A stretch of 64,000 bases of DNA from Desulfovibrio sp. Huiquan2017 (GCF_017351175.1 NZ_JAFMPN010000010.1:1-64000), one strand, 5' to 3'; shown: positions 25,281 through 32,630, numbered from the stretch's first letter. The notes: generated from the sequence alone by a model not told the origin. A program made the numbers and translations.

Positions 25281-25319
25281 TGTGCAACAATCTCGAGGCG
25301 GAGCGAATATTCGATCATG
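25281..25319 (+). promoter_or_regulatory. TGTGCAAC-N15-CGAATATT promoter-like box, copy 2
   Basis: Same order and spacing as the box at 24333-24371: TGTGCAAC, 15 bases, CGAATATT, 4 bases, CATG. The ATG at 25317 is the start codon of the next gene. Confidence 0.5.
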
Positions 25320-25544
25320 CGAACCGTGATCAAAAATATCATTTCCTTTTTCACCGTCCGAGAACCTGAAGCCGAGCCGCAGGTGGCGGCCCTGCCGCCC
25401 AGGCGCGAAGACCGCTATTTCGCACGTGTCGGGGCGACCCTTTCTGCTAAAGCGGCCGCCGCTTCGTCTGCCCCGGAATTCGAGGTGGACGGGCAAATGA
25501 TCCTCCACGGCCTTGTTTCCCCCAACGACCTCAAGGAACGGTGA
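25317..25544 (+). CDS. Small hypothetical element protein
   Basis: 75 residues: a hydrophobic start (MRTVIKNIISFFTV), a proline/arginine middle and a Ala-rich segment. No Shine-Dalgarno; the start codon directly follows a promoter-like box. Its 3' end overlaps hairpin repeat copy D. Family unknown. Confidence 0.45.
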   Translation: MRTVIKNIISFFTVREPEAEPQVAALPPRREDRYFARVGATLSAKAAAASSAPEFEVDGQMILHGLVSPNDLKER

Positions 25545-25580
25545 AATCGACAATAGAGTGAAGGGGGCAAAAATATCCTT
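25515..25580 (+). repeat. Nested G/C-run hairpin repeat, copy D
   Basis: GTTTCCCCC inside the end of the 75-residue gene, then after its stop GAGTGAAGGGGGC and AAAAATATCCTTT. The outer runs and the tail match copies A and C; the inner hairpin is weak here. Confidence 0.55.
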
Positions 25581-25725
25581 TCCGGCCGCCAGGCCGATCC
25601 TTTTTTGATCCTTTCCATCTTTCCATAATTTAGCAAAAGCTCCTGGCGCTCACGCAATTTCCTTTTCTCCGGCGATCCAACACTGAGAAATATCTCGCAA
25701 AATCAACTTTTTTTAGCCGGAAAAC

Positions 25726-25754
25726 TTGACTCTGTGTAATCCAGTGAATATAAC
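25726..25754 (+). promoter_or_regulatory. Sigma-70-type promoter
   Basis: TTGACT, 17 bases, TATAAC. It precedes the 193-residue acidic gene. A related sequence (AAAACTTG...GAATATAAC) occurs at 27985-28018. Confidence 0.6.
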
Positions 25755-25819
25755 ATTGTTATGCCGGATGGGGGAACGGCCCCTTGATGGTACGAAGAAA
25801 CAAACAACGGAGAATCGAG

Positions 25820-26401
25820 ATGAACAAGAAGAACGGAACGGAAATCGTTGCAGAAGAGCTGGTCAAAGCAATCGTCGAAAAGATCAATCACGAGATCAGC
25901 GACAGGGCATTTGCCTCAAACAATTACGGCCAGATCTGCTTCCACGAGCAGTATCTCTATTTTAACCTGGCCTCCGGCACAGTCAGTCTTTCAAGCTCAC
26001 CGCAAGGCTGCGTACCCGGAAACTGCGACGAGCACTTTCATGTCGCGTGTGTCAACGATCCAGTCATCGAGTCAGACCTCGAGGAAATCGACAGCGACGA
26101 TCTCGAGGAGATGAAGGAAGCGTGGGATGACGACCGTGATGGCAAAGCACGCGACATTGCATGGCGAATCGGCAAAGAAGTGTGCGAAAATGCGTTGTAC
26201 AACAACGAGTGTTGGGACGCTGAGAGCATCACAGACATTGCCCATGATTTCGACAGTCTTGACCCTGCATCACCTAATTTCGTCGAGGATGCGGCAGCAA
26301 TGATCAACGCCGCCGTCGAGCTTCTGCCAGGTCTTGCGAACACCGCAGAGAGCATCGGTGGCCTGGTTGAGGACTGGATCAACGACAAGATCGACGAATA
26401 A
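25820..26401 (+). CDS. Acidic hypothetical protein
   Basis: 193 residues from the ATG at 25820 (GGAGAATCGAG upstream). N-terminal helix EIVAEELVKAIVEKINHEIS, then SNNYGQICFHEQYLYFNLAS and a strongly acidic middle (ESDLEEIDSDDLEEMKEAWD). No transmembrane segment. The high Asp/Glu content recalls DNA-mimic proteins carried by mobile elements, but nothing more specific supports that. Confidence 0.55.
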   Translation: MNKKNGTEIVAEELVKAIVEKINHEISDRAFASNNYGQICFHEQYLYFNLASGTVSLSSSPQGCVPGNCDEHFHVACVNDPVIESDLEEIDSDDLEEMKEAWDDDRDGKARDIAWRIGKEVCENALYNNECWDAESITDIAHDFDSLDPASPNFVEDAAAMINAAVELLPGLANTAESIGGLVEDWINDKIDE

Positions 26402-26417
26402 GACAGACAAGCGCAAA

Positions 26418-26455
26418 GCCCCCGGCCCGGACGAACCGGGCAGGAGGACGGGGGC
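26418..26455 (+). repeat. Nested hairpin between two small genes
   Basis: Outer stem GCCCCC (26418-26423) with GGGGGC (26450-26455); inner stem GCCCGG/CCGGGC closing the loop ACGAA. No T run follows, so it is not a normal terminator. It has the same design as the G/C-run repeats. Confidence 0.6.
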
Positions 26456-26482
26456 AAGAAGCGGGAAAAAAGGAGAATGAAG

Positions 26483-26719
26483 ATGAAGGATTACAGGTAT
26501 GTGACAGCCGCAGAAATCGCGGAGAATGGTGGGAAAAAGCTGTTTGAGGCAGATGGCTGGACAATCGTCGTCGAGCGCGACGGAGATATCTGGTGCGCGT
26601 ACGACATGGACGGCAACTTAGCTCTTGTTGTGCCCGGCAACAGAACACTGTCTGACGTCAAGTTTTTCGTGACTCAAGTGCAGCTGTACGTGTCAAAGCG
26701 GCTTGGAGCGGTAGCATAA
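26483..26719 (+). CDS. Small hypothetical protein, first of a coupled four-gene set
   Basis: 78 residues from the second ATG (26483), which is 8 bases from AAGGAG; the ATG at 26477 is too close. Sequence KDYRYVTAAEIAENGGKKLF, EADGWTIVVERDGDIWCAYD: a compact alpha/beta protein of unknown family. Its stop overlaps the next start (TAATG). Confidence 0.6.
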   Translation: MKDYRYVTAAEIAENGGKKLFEADGWTIVVERDGDIWCAYDMDGNLALVVPGNRTLSDVKFFVTQVQLYVSKRLGAVA

Positions 26720-26967
26720 TGGAGGACACTAGAATCACGATATCTGACCTCTGGCCCCTGTCCGTCGCCGACGTTGCCGAGGCCATCGCTTCGACCGACG
26801 ACATGGCACTGGACGAGCTGGTCCTCGAAATCCAGGACAACGACAACCGCGTCGAACTCGGGGATTGCGTCTTGCTCGTCGAGGGGGACCGACACCGCGG
26901 CCACCTGCGGGTTGCGACGATCGGCGCACCCTATTATCACGTTGAGAGACTGTGGGGAGACGAATAA
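26719..26967 (+). CDS. Small acidic hypothetical protein
   Basis: 82 residues. TAATG overlap with the previous gene. Starts MEDTRITISDLWPLSVADVA, continues EAIASTDDMALDELVLEIQD; looks like a small helical domain followed by strands. Overlaps the next start the same way. Confidence 0.6.
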   Translation: MEDTRITISDLWPLSVADVAEAIASTDDMALDELVLEIQDNDNRVELGDCVLLVEGDRHRGHLRVATIGAPYYHVERLWGDE

Positions 26968-27392
26968 TGACGAACGAAACGAACAGAAATACCGTAAAAT
27001 ACGTGCCTGAAATCCCGGCAGGGACGACGCTGACACAGCTCACGTTCGACGCTGACACAGCCGAGATCGTCGAGGCTTGGAAGCGCCAGGGCTACAACAT
27101 CACGACAGTGTTGATCATGTGCGGATGGTACGTCGTCCGCAGTGCCGAGACGAAACTCGTTACCGGATACGAGCGAAGCGATTTCCGGGGGTTTGGAGCC
27201 CGTCTCCCTCGCCCCCTGCTTGAGATGGCAAAATCAGCCGCTAAAACGCACGGCATGAATTTGTCCGAGTTTTTCGACGCTTGCGTCCGGACAGTCGCCC
27301 GTGACTCTGCTTCCGGTGTCCTTGTACCCTTGTCCGCCATGCTTCCTGAGCCGCTGACTCGCGACGAGCTGATGAGTCGTGGAGGTAAATAA
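26967..27392 (+). CDS. Candidate ribbon-helix-helix DNA-binding protein
   Basis: 141 residues, TAATG overlap at both ends. The C-terminal part (RLPRPLLEMAKSAAKTHGMN, LSEFFDACVRTVAR) has the strand-helix-helix layout of RHH regulators. It may regulate this operon or the element; inferred only from pattern. Confidence 0.5.
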   Translation: MTNETNRNTVKYVPEIPAGTTLTQLTFDADTAEIVEAWKRQGYNITTVLIMCGWYVVRSAETKLVTGYERSDFRGFGARLPRPLLEMAKSAAKTHGMNLSEFFDACVRTVARDSASGVLVPLSAMLPEPLTRDELMSRGGK

Positions 27393-27772
27393 TGGGAACA
27401 GCACGACTCCGCATCGCCGCCCTGGCGGCCCTGGCCATCGCCGCCGTCTCGATCGGCTTGTACCGGCTGACTCTGACCCCAGGCTCCGAGACCTCCATCG
27501 CCCTGGCCCTGCTCCCGGCTGCTCTTGTCGCCGCCGCATACGCCTGGGCCGTGTCGGGACACTGGTTCGTCCCCAGGGCCGTCCCGGCGACCCTGGCGGT
27601 CCTGGCCACGGCCACGACGTTCCTGACCCTGGCCTCCGCCATGTCGGCCGTCACAGACGGAGGGGGCGGAATCCTCGTCGCCGTCTCCGGTGGTGCCGCA
27701 GCCGCATCAAACATCCTCGTCCTCCTCCTCGCCAGATCACCTCTGACTGGAGATCCTGGCCGCATCAAGTAG
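27392..27772 (+). CDS. Integral membrane protein, four helices
   Basis: 126 residues with about four membrane helices (LRIAALAALAIAAVSIGLYR; TSIALALLPAALVAAAYAWA; AVPATLAVLATATTFLTLAS; a last one near AAAASNILVLLLA). Last gene of the coupled four-gene set (TAATG with the gene before). Not recognised; could be a small channel-like effector or a holin-like protein. Confidence 0.6.
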   Translation: MGTARLRIAALAALAIAAVSIGLYRLTLTPGSETSIALALLPAALVAAAYAWAVSGHWFVPRAVPATLAVLATATTFLTLASAMSAVTDGGGGILVAVSGGAAAASNILVLLLARSPLTGDPGRIK

Positions 27773-27812
27773 CTCGACCAACACCAGCCACACCACCCCA
27801 CCATCAACCGCC

Positions 27813-27833
27813 AAGGCCCCTTCCAGGGGCTTT
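27813..27833 (+). terminator. Terminator after the four-gene set
   Basis: AAGGCCCC-TTCC-AGGGGCTTT: short GC stem with a brief T run. Confidence 0.5.
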
Positions 27834-28069
27834 GCTCCTCGCTCTGTCAACCGCTCCCACGCCCCAACATCCCCCACCTTCCAGGCCCATCTTTTTCAAA
27901 CTTTTTCATCTTTTTTTGCCGCCAACAAAACCCGGTGAGCGCCAGGGGCTTTCGACTGCGCACATTTGCCGCAAGACGTTGTGAAAACTTGCTTTCCTGG
28001 AATCGCGACGAATATAACTTGATCATACAGAGACAGTTTTTTGGATAACAGAAACAGAAATGTTGAAAA
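27834..28069. other. Leader region of the membrane-protein gene
   Basis: No gene supported. Pyrimidine-rich, then a promoter candidate TTGCTT, 18 bases, TATAAC (27989-28018) and a 50-base leader. Total gap with the preceding terminator is just under 300 bases. Confidence 0.4.
27989..28018 (+). promoter_or_regulatory. Sigma-70-type promoter
   Basis: TTGCTT, 18 bases, TATAAC. Shares AAAACTTG and GAATATAAC with the promoter at 25726-25754. Confidence 0.5.
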
Positions 28070-28639
28070 ATGAGTTTGGAGAAGTTGACCGCATGGCTGT
28101 GCAGTGTCGTCGGAAGCCCTGAACACGTCAATGTCGCACCCGAGGCGGTACTGAAGGATCGGGTCACGTATCAGAATTGGAATATGGCGCTCGTCATGTC
28201 ATACGTCGTCAAGGCCCTGTGCGTCGCTATCGCGGCGTACATCGAACCGGAGACGACGAAGAATGGCTGGTGGATCCTCGGGTTCACCCTGACCGGGATG
28301 GTCGCCAGCGGCAAACTGTCGCTCGAGATCCTGGCAGCCCAGCGAAATGTCGATAAGCTGATCTTCGAGCGGATGCCGAATGCGACTCGCCCGTTGGGGG
28401 CGTATCGCAAGATGGCGCTTGATCGTGTCATCGCGGCGACAGTGTTAGATGTTGTTGTCTGCGGGACGCTGTTCATCTCGATCTTGTTGGCAGACCGGCT
28501 GACAGGGGCCGTGAACGGGCAGGAGATCGCGCTGGCGGCTGCGGCTTGTGTCGTGCTTCCGCTGGCGATTATGGCCGGACATTTTGTGCGGCGGCCTATG
28601 GAGCGCCGTATCCTTTTTGGGATCAGCGCGAGATCATAG
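28070..28639 (+). CDS. Integral membrane protein of the element
   Basis: 189 residues with about four membrane helices in two hairpins (ALVMSYVVKALCVAIAAYIE and WWILGFTLTGMVASGKLSLE; later VIAATVLDVVVCGTLFISIL and EIALAAAACVVLPLAIMAGH) separated by a charged cytosolic loop (AAQRNVDKLIFERMPNATRP). Own promoter and terminator. Paired-helix membrane proteins with a cytosolic loop are common among mobile-element effectors, but I do not recognise this family. Confidence 0.6.
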   Translation: MSLEKLTAWLCSVVGSPEHVNVAPEAVLKDRVTYQNWNMALVMSYVVKALCVAIAAYIEPETTKNGWWILGFTLTGMVASGKLSLEILAAQRNVDKLIFERMPNATRPLGAYRKMALDRVIAATVLDVVVCGTLFISILLADRLTGAVNGQEIALAAAACVVLPLAIMAGHFVRRPMERRILFGISARS

Positions 28640-28682
28640 AACTACCTGGGAGCGGCGGAACACCACCACGCTTACAGGCCAC

Positions 28683-28705
28683 AAGACCCCCTCGGGGGTC
28701 TTTCA
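28683..28705 (+). terminator. Rho-independent terminator
   Basis: AAGACCCCC-TC-GGGGGTCTT followed by TC and then CATTTT. A perfect 9-bp stem. Confidence 0.8.
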
Positions 28706-28865
28706 TTTTGTCTGCAAAATGTCATAACGCACGTAAATGATTATCACTATTATTAAAAGAAAGTGTAAGGAAGCCCACTTTAACCGGTGTGCTTTTATCA
28801 TGCCTTTTTATATTGACATGCACCAGAGAGTGAGCGAATGTGAAAGACTCCGGCAAATATTTTTC
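28706..28865. other. Non-coding upstream region
   Basis: AT-rich, no supported gene; ends in the consensus promoter at 28866. A long minus-strand frame over this region is a shadow of the next gene. Confidence 0.4.
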
Positions 28866-28894
28866 TTGACAATAAAGAGGTTGTCCGCTATATG
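28866..28894 (+). promoter_or_regulatory. Near-consensus sigma-70 promoter
   Basis: TTGACA, exactly 17 bases, TATATG. Strong candidate for the two-gene unit that starts at 28971. Confidence 0.75.
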
Positions 28895-28970
28895 TTTCGA
28901 AAATCCCGGATCGAGAATCTGTCGAGAAGGCTGCACCTAATACAGGGTGTCTGTACGTCAAGGAGCGAGT

Positions 28971-29648
28971 GTGGGAAAGGACCGCACCATCAAGAACGGC
29001 AATGGCGAAATAACTAAAAACATCAACTACTGCGAACGACTTCACCCTCTCTTCAAATACGGGGTCGTGAAGCGCATCGAACACACCAAGGACAAGATCT
29101 TCGTCGAGCAGCTTGGCGGAAATCTCCTTGCTGGTGCTGAAGTTGCCTTCGGTGCCGAAAACGTGATTTTGTCCGGTTGCGTCGAGACAAGCAGCGGAAT
29201 CATCGACATCGAGATGGACATTACGCCCGAAATGTTCATCGACCTGCTGCCGGCGTTCGACGAGTTCGCTCCTTGCGACTCCCAAAAAAAGTCCCGCCGT
29301 GCTCCAGTCATCTACAAAACCGGAAAAAGGCTGTTCAGGACCAAGCGCAATGCGCTCGTCAGGTCTGCCGACTGCATCCTGCTCGCTGGTGCATATGTAG
29401 GAGTCAGCGACGGGAACTGGTTCATACACGGTTTCGCCCAGGGGCGGCCCGACACGGTTGCCAACGGCGTTTGGCTTACCGAAGACGAGGCGCGGCGCGT
29501 CTTGTATGATGCCGGCTACTTCGACTTCACCGCCCCATGCGACAGAAACCCGGCAAACTATCCCCGGCCACGCACGGCCACGCGTAAGCGTTGTCCGAAC
29601 GCAGGACAGACATCCCTACTCTGCTCCATGGGGGTGTCCGATGACTAG
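28971..29648 (+). CDS. Hypothetical element protein
   Basis: 225 residues from the GTG at 28971, 5 bases after AAGGAG. The N-terminal half is strand-rich (FKYGVVKRIEHTKDKIFVEQ, LGGNLLAGAEVAFGAENVIL), the C-terminal half contains GNWFIHGFAQGRPDTVANGV, then WLTEDEARRVLYDAGYFDF. No family recognised. Driven by the best promoter in the element, so it is probably well expressed. Confidence 0.6.
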   Translation: MGKDRTIKNGNGEITKNINYCERLHPLFKYGVVKRIEHTKDKIFVEQLGGNLLAGAEVAFGAENVILSGCVETSSGIIDIEMDITPEMFIDLLPAFDEFAPCDSQKKSRRAPVIYKTGKRLFRTKRNALVRSADCILLAGAYVGVSDGNWFIHGFAQGRPDTVANGVWLTEDEARRVLYDAGYFDFTAPCDRNPANYPRPRTATRKRCPNAGQTSLLCSMGVSDD

Positions 29649-29889
29649 GCGCTCTACACAGAACGGCATCGCCGTCCACCCCGACCTCAACGACCTTCGC
29701 GATATCCGCCGACGTGTCGGGTGGTACGAATACGACAAGCTGCTCCCGCTCCACATTGTCGGCGGCTACGGCGACCTGTACGCCATCGGCAAATGTGGAC
29801 GGCCCCTGTGGCGCTGCGACCTGACCTGCCCCGAGCCCGAGCTGATCGGCCCGTTGCCGTACATGGATCCCAGCGATCCGCCCTTCTAA
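29641..29889 (+). CDS. Small hypothetical protein, overlaps the preceding gene
   Basis: 82 residues. ATGACTAG overlap of 8 bases with the previous stop. Sequence NGIAVHPDLNDLRDIRRRVG, WYEYDKLLPLHIVGGYGDLY, then CGRPLWRCDLTCPEPE with three cysteines. Co-translated with the preceding gene; function unknown. Confidence 0.55.
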   Translation: MTRRSTQNGIAVHPDLNDLRDIRRRVGWYEYDKLLPLHIVGGYGDLYAIGKCGRPLWRCDLTCPEPELIGPLPYMDPSDPPF

Positions 29890-29912
29890 GCCCAAAAATC
29901 CGCTCAAAACCG

Positions 29913-29970
29913 CCGGTGGCACGTCTTTTTTTTGGCGTGTCACCGGAGAAAAACCCCTGGCGCGAGCCGG
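29913..29970 (+). terminator. Tandem hairpins after the two-gene unit
   Basis: First hairpin: CCGGTGGCACG (29913-29923) with CGTGTCACCGG (29936-29946), 11 bp with one G-U, the loop holding T8. Second: GAAAAACC with GGTTTTTC around 29948-29971. Unusual in having the T run in the loop. Confidence 0.55.
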
Positions 29971-29971
29971 T

Positions 29972-30151
29972 TTTTCCGTGCGCCATGTTGACGGCACCTT
30001 GAAATAGCGCTTTATCAAGCGATTTCTAAGTGTTACACCATTGAATTTCGGGATTTCGGGGGTGTCAAATCAGCTCATGACGGCGACAGCGCCTGGGCCA
30101 AGGGGTTGGTCGATGCGCTAAAAAAAAGCCGCAACAAGGAAGGAGAAAAAA
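29972..30151. other. Intergenic, no gene supported
   Basis: A short stretch with no good open frame; ends in AAGGAAGGAG, the ribosome binding site of the next gene. Confidence 0.4.
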
Positions 30152-30535
30152 ATGGAGTCAAAGAGAATTATCAAGACAGATGACGGCCTGTCGCTCGACG
30201 CGACCGGCTACGCCGGACGGTACCTGCTCGTCGATCAGAGCGGCGAGGTCAAGGCCGCAACGGACACGTGGGACGCTATCTGCGCGTTCGCGGCTGTGCT
30301 GGCGCACATCGATAGCCAGATCGTCTCGCTGTCTGCGTACGACGGGATGACCGGGGAGCGGTGCAACGACGAGATCAGCGCAATGGTCACGGCGTATCTG
30401 CCGTATGTGATTGACGCCCTGATCCCGGCCGCCGCCGACGACGTTAAACGAGCTGTCTACAGACACACGAGAGAACTTCTCGTGGCAACTGGCGCGGCAA
30501 TCGGAATTGAGTTGATCGACGAACTGATTCACTAA
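30152..30535 (+). CDS. Small hypothetical protein
   Basis: 127 residues; strong AAGGAAGGAG before the ATG. YLLVDQSGEVKAATDTWDAI, CAFAAVLAHIDSQIVSLSAY, then a helical C-terminus (AYLPYVIDALIPAAADDVKR). Looks like a soluble alpha/beta protein; family unknown. Confidence 0.6.
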   Translation: MESKRIIKTDDGLSLDATGYAGRYLLVDQSGEVKAATDTWDAICAFAAVLAHIDSQIVSLSAYDGMTGERCNDEISAMVTAYLPYVIDALIPAAADDVKRAVYRHTRELLVATGAAIGIELIDELIH

Positions 30536-30543
30536 CAGAACGA

Positions 30544-30617
30544 CACACGGCGACGGGGGGCCACTGCGGAAACAGTGCCGCAGGGTCCCCCAAGGAGGCG
30601 TCGTGGAGGCCCGTGTG
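30544..30617 (+). ncRNA. Multi-stem structured element (candidate RNA)
   Basis: Four nested perfect stems in 74 bases: CACACGG (30544-30550) with CCGTGTG (30611-30617); CGACG (30551-30555) with CGTCG (30599-30603); GGGGG (30556-30560) with CCCCC (30587-30591); CACTG (30562-30566) with CAGTG (30573-30577) closing CGGAAA. It fills the gap between two genes; no T run follows. Whether it is an RNA, a cis element of the next gene, or a DNA structure is open. Confidence 0.5.
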
Positions 30618-30637
30618 CATAGCTCTTGGAGGAGCGA

Positions 30638-31591
30638 ATGCACACAAGAACGGAAGAAGGAAGAAGATCGGCTGGGGAAGGACGTGAAGTCCACGTTGTC
30701 ATGACGACCAACGGCGGCACCATCGACGGATGCGCCGGCATCTACGAAGACAGGGGCGAGGCCGACGGGATCGCCAGGGAGCTGATGCGGCTCGGACACG
30801 ACTGCCTGGTCGAGACCAGGGCGCTGAACACTGTCAGGGTTAGGGTCAGCGGCGACGATATAGCTCCGGTCAAGTCGTCGTCGGAATCAGACGTGATAGA
30901 CGTCTGCAACGGCTAGGTCATCGACAAGGGCCGCACCGTCGAGGAGGCTGTAGCCAAGGCCAAGGCCTCCCGCGCCACATTACCAGCCCAACTTATCAGC
31001 AACAACGAAATCCAGGTCAGCACAGACGACTCCAGACGGACCGTCGTGGAGTTCACCGGAACAGCGGCCGAGTTGATAGCAGAAAACGCCAGAGAATGCA
31101 CCCTGGATACCGCCTCTAAGATCAAGGACGGCAACGAAAAACAGACAAGCAAGTTCCGCTCGAACCTTGCCGGACAGATCGGCGAGGCTGCCGGGCAAAT
31201 CTATCTCCATGGCCCCGTAGCCGGAATGGCCCGATATTGCACGGAGCGTAAGGTCAGGAACGCAGACAAATACAGGGGAGACGGCGGTGTCGATGCCGTT
31301 GCCGGGGCGGTCAAAGTCGACTTCAAGACGACGCTCAGGTTCGCAAAGAACGCCGCCCCGGAGAAGTTCCGACTCGCCGTCAGGCCGCACGAACGACACA
31401 CCGACACGACTTACGTCATGATCCTGGCAGACAAGATCGGATACGATCACTTCATCGCCACAATCGTCGGCGTCTGCCACGAGTCTGACCTCCCTGCCAC
31501 CACTGAGTCAGCCGGCACGTTCCGCGGAGCCTACACCGTCCCCGTCCCCCGTCTGTCCTCCCCTTCAAATCTACTGGAGGCAACGGCATGA
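30638..31591 (+). pseudogene. PD-(D/E)xK nuclease-like protein interrupted by an in-frame TAG
   Basis: From an ATG with GGAGGAGCGA the frame runs 92 codons, meets TAG at 30914-30916, and goes on in the same frame for 225 more codons. The first 43 codons after TAG have no ATG, GTG or TTG but look coding (VIDKGRTVEEAVAKAKASRA), so the stop probably replaced a CAG. The second part has SNLAGQIGEAAGQIYL, then KYRGDGGVDAVAGAVKVDFK, TTLRF: a PD-(D/E)xK nuclease pattern (D...DxK). Translation could restart at the GTG at 31046, which keeps the nuclease core. Confidence 0.55.
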
Positions 31592-31794
31592 TCGACTACC
31601 TCGACGACACCACCACAGAATACGACGACGCTGAAACCGCCGCCCTGCTCTACGAGATCGACGTATCTGTCTCCGCCCGTCTCAGGGAAGACCGTGGATC
31701 AGGCGGCCCGTTGAACAGGGAAATCCATTATTCAATGTTCGACCTTGCAGAGGCCGAGGCCGATGAGATGGCCAGGGCCAGGGGCGAGATCTGA
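31588..31794 (+). CDS. Small acidic hypothetical protein
   Basis: 68 residues, ATGA overlap with the nuclease-like gene. Very acidic start (MIDYLDDTTTEYDDAETAAL). The coupling suggests a partner or inhibitor of the nuclease-like protein, which is speculation. Confidence 0.5.
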   Translation: MIDYLDDTTTEYDDAETAALLYEIDVSVSARLREDRGSGGPLNREIHYSMFDLAEAEADEMARARGEI

Positions 31795-31810
31795 TTTCAC
31801 CAGCAACAGG

Positions 31811-31837
31811 AGGTCCCTTTCGGGGCCTTCATCTTTT
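31811..31837 (+). terminator. Rho-independent terminator
   Basis: AGGTCCC-TTTC-GGGGCCT with one G-T pair, then TCATCTTTTT. Confidence 0.6.
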
Positions 31838-32189
31838 TAAATCTTTTTCCCGCGAAAACTTGACTCTGGATATTTCGACGAGCGAGGATTGGATTCCTTG
31901 GGGCCATGTCCCCACCCATTCTCATCTCACCTCCCGGAAGCCGCGGAACATCCCTGGAAACAGGCCGCCGGCTTCCACTTTTTTTGCGCCATGCGGTGCA
32001 AAATCTGCACATCGCGAAACTTTTTTTGATGCAATGTTTTGCACAATCTTAAAATATACACTTATTTCAATACGTTTATGCGTAATGCAAAAACAAGGAA
32101 TCGTCAACTTGTTGAAATAGTTGTTGATTTGCCGAATCGGCGTGGTACGATTTCCCGTGGCTGTTTGACTAACGACGAAATTGGGGGGA
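31838..32189. other. AT-rich region in front of the xis/int genes with an inverted repeat
   Basis: No gene supported. GTGCAAAA at 31996-32003 is inverted at 32037-32044 (TTTTGCAC), with an extra TGCAAAATCTGCA around the first arm. Such sites next to an integrase may be arm-type or excisionase binding sites, or the int promoter operator. AAAACTTGACTC at 31855 recalls the element's promoter motif but has no good -10. Confidence 0.4.
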
Positions 32190-32630
32190 TTGCAGGGAGT
32201 GCTCGTTGACGTCGACACATTGTTGAGGGACCATTTGAAGGGTGTAACCAAAGCCATGATCAGGCGGGGTAATATCTGGCAGACATGGCCGCACACGTTC
32301 ATGACGAGCGGAAGGACGCTGAGGTCTGCGTTGTTCTGCCCGGAAGATGTTGAAGCGTATCTTATAGGGAGGAACGGGGTTAACTATGGCGAGATTCACG
32401 CTAGACACGGAAAGGGTCAAGACCAAGAAACGGGGCATCGTGTACCGCGCATGGCTCCGAGAAGGCCGAACGAAACTTGCAAGCAAGCAAGGGTTTGCGA
32501 CCGTAAGGGAAGCGAAGGAGTGGGCGAACGAGAAGGAGACGGAAATCCTCCGGATGCGGGAGCTGGAAGCACTGGAAGCGGAGAGGGCGACCCGCATAAC
32601 CTTCTTAAGCGCATCAAACGATTACCTTGA
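32190..32630 (+). CDS. Excisionase-like small DNA-binding protein overlapping int
   Basis: The first 60-70 residues (VDVDTLLRDHLKGVTKAMIR, RGNIWQTWPHTFMTSGRTLR, SALFCPEDVEAYL) have the helix-turn-helix and YL ending of excisionase/AlpA-type proteins and are next to an integrase. The frame then runs on 245 bases inside int as low-information sequence; a normal excisionase would end there. The start is unclear (TTG at 32181 or 32190, or GTG at 32199). A lost stop is possible. Confidence 0.45.
   Translation: MQGVLVDVDTLLRDHLKGVTKAMIRRGNIWQTWPHTFMTSGRTLRSALFCPEDVEAYLIGRNGVNYGEIHARHGKGQDQETGHRVPRMAPRRPNETCKQARVCDRKGSEGVGEREGDGNPPDAGAGSTGSGEGDPHNLLKRIKRLP

Noticed and set aside
28722-29429. 235-codon minus-strand ORF
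   Set aside because: Antisense to the gene at 28971, which has a consensus promoter and a good ribosome site.
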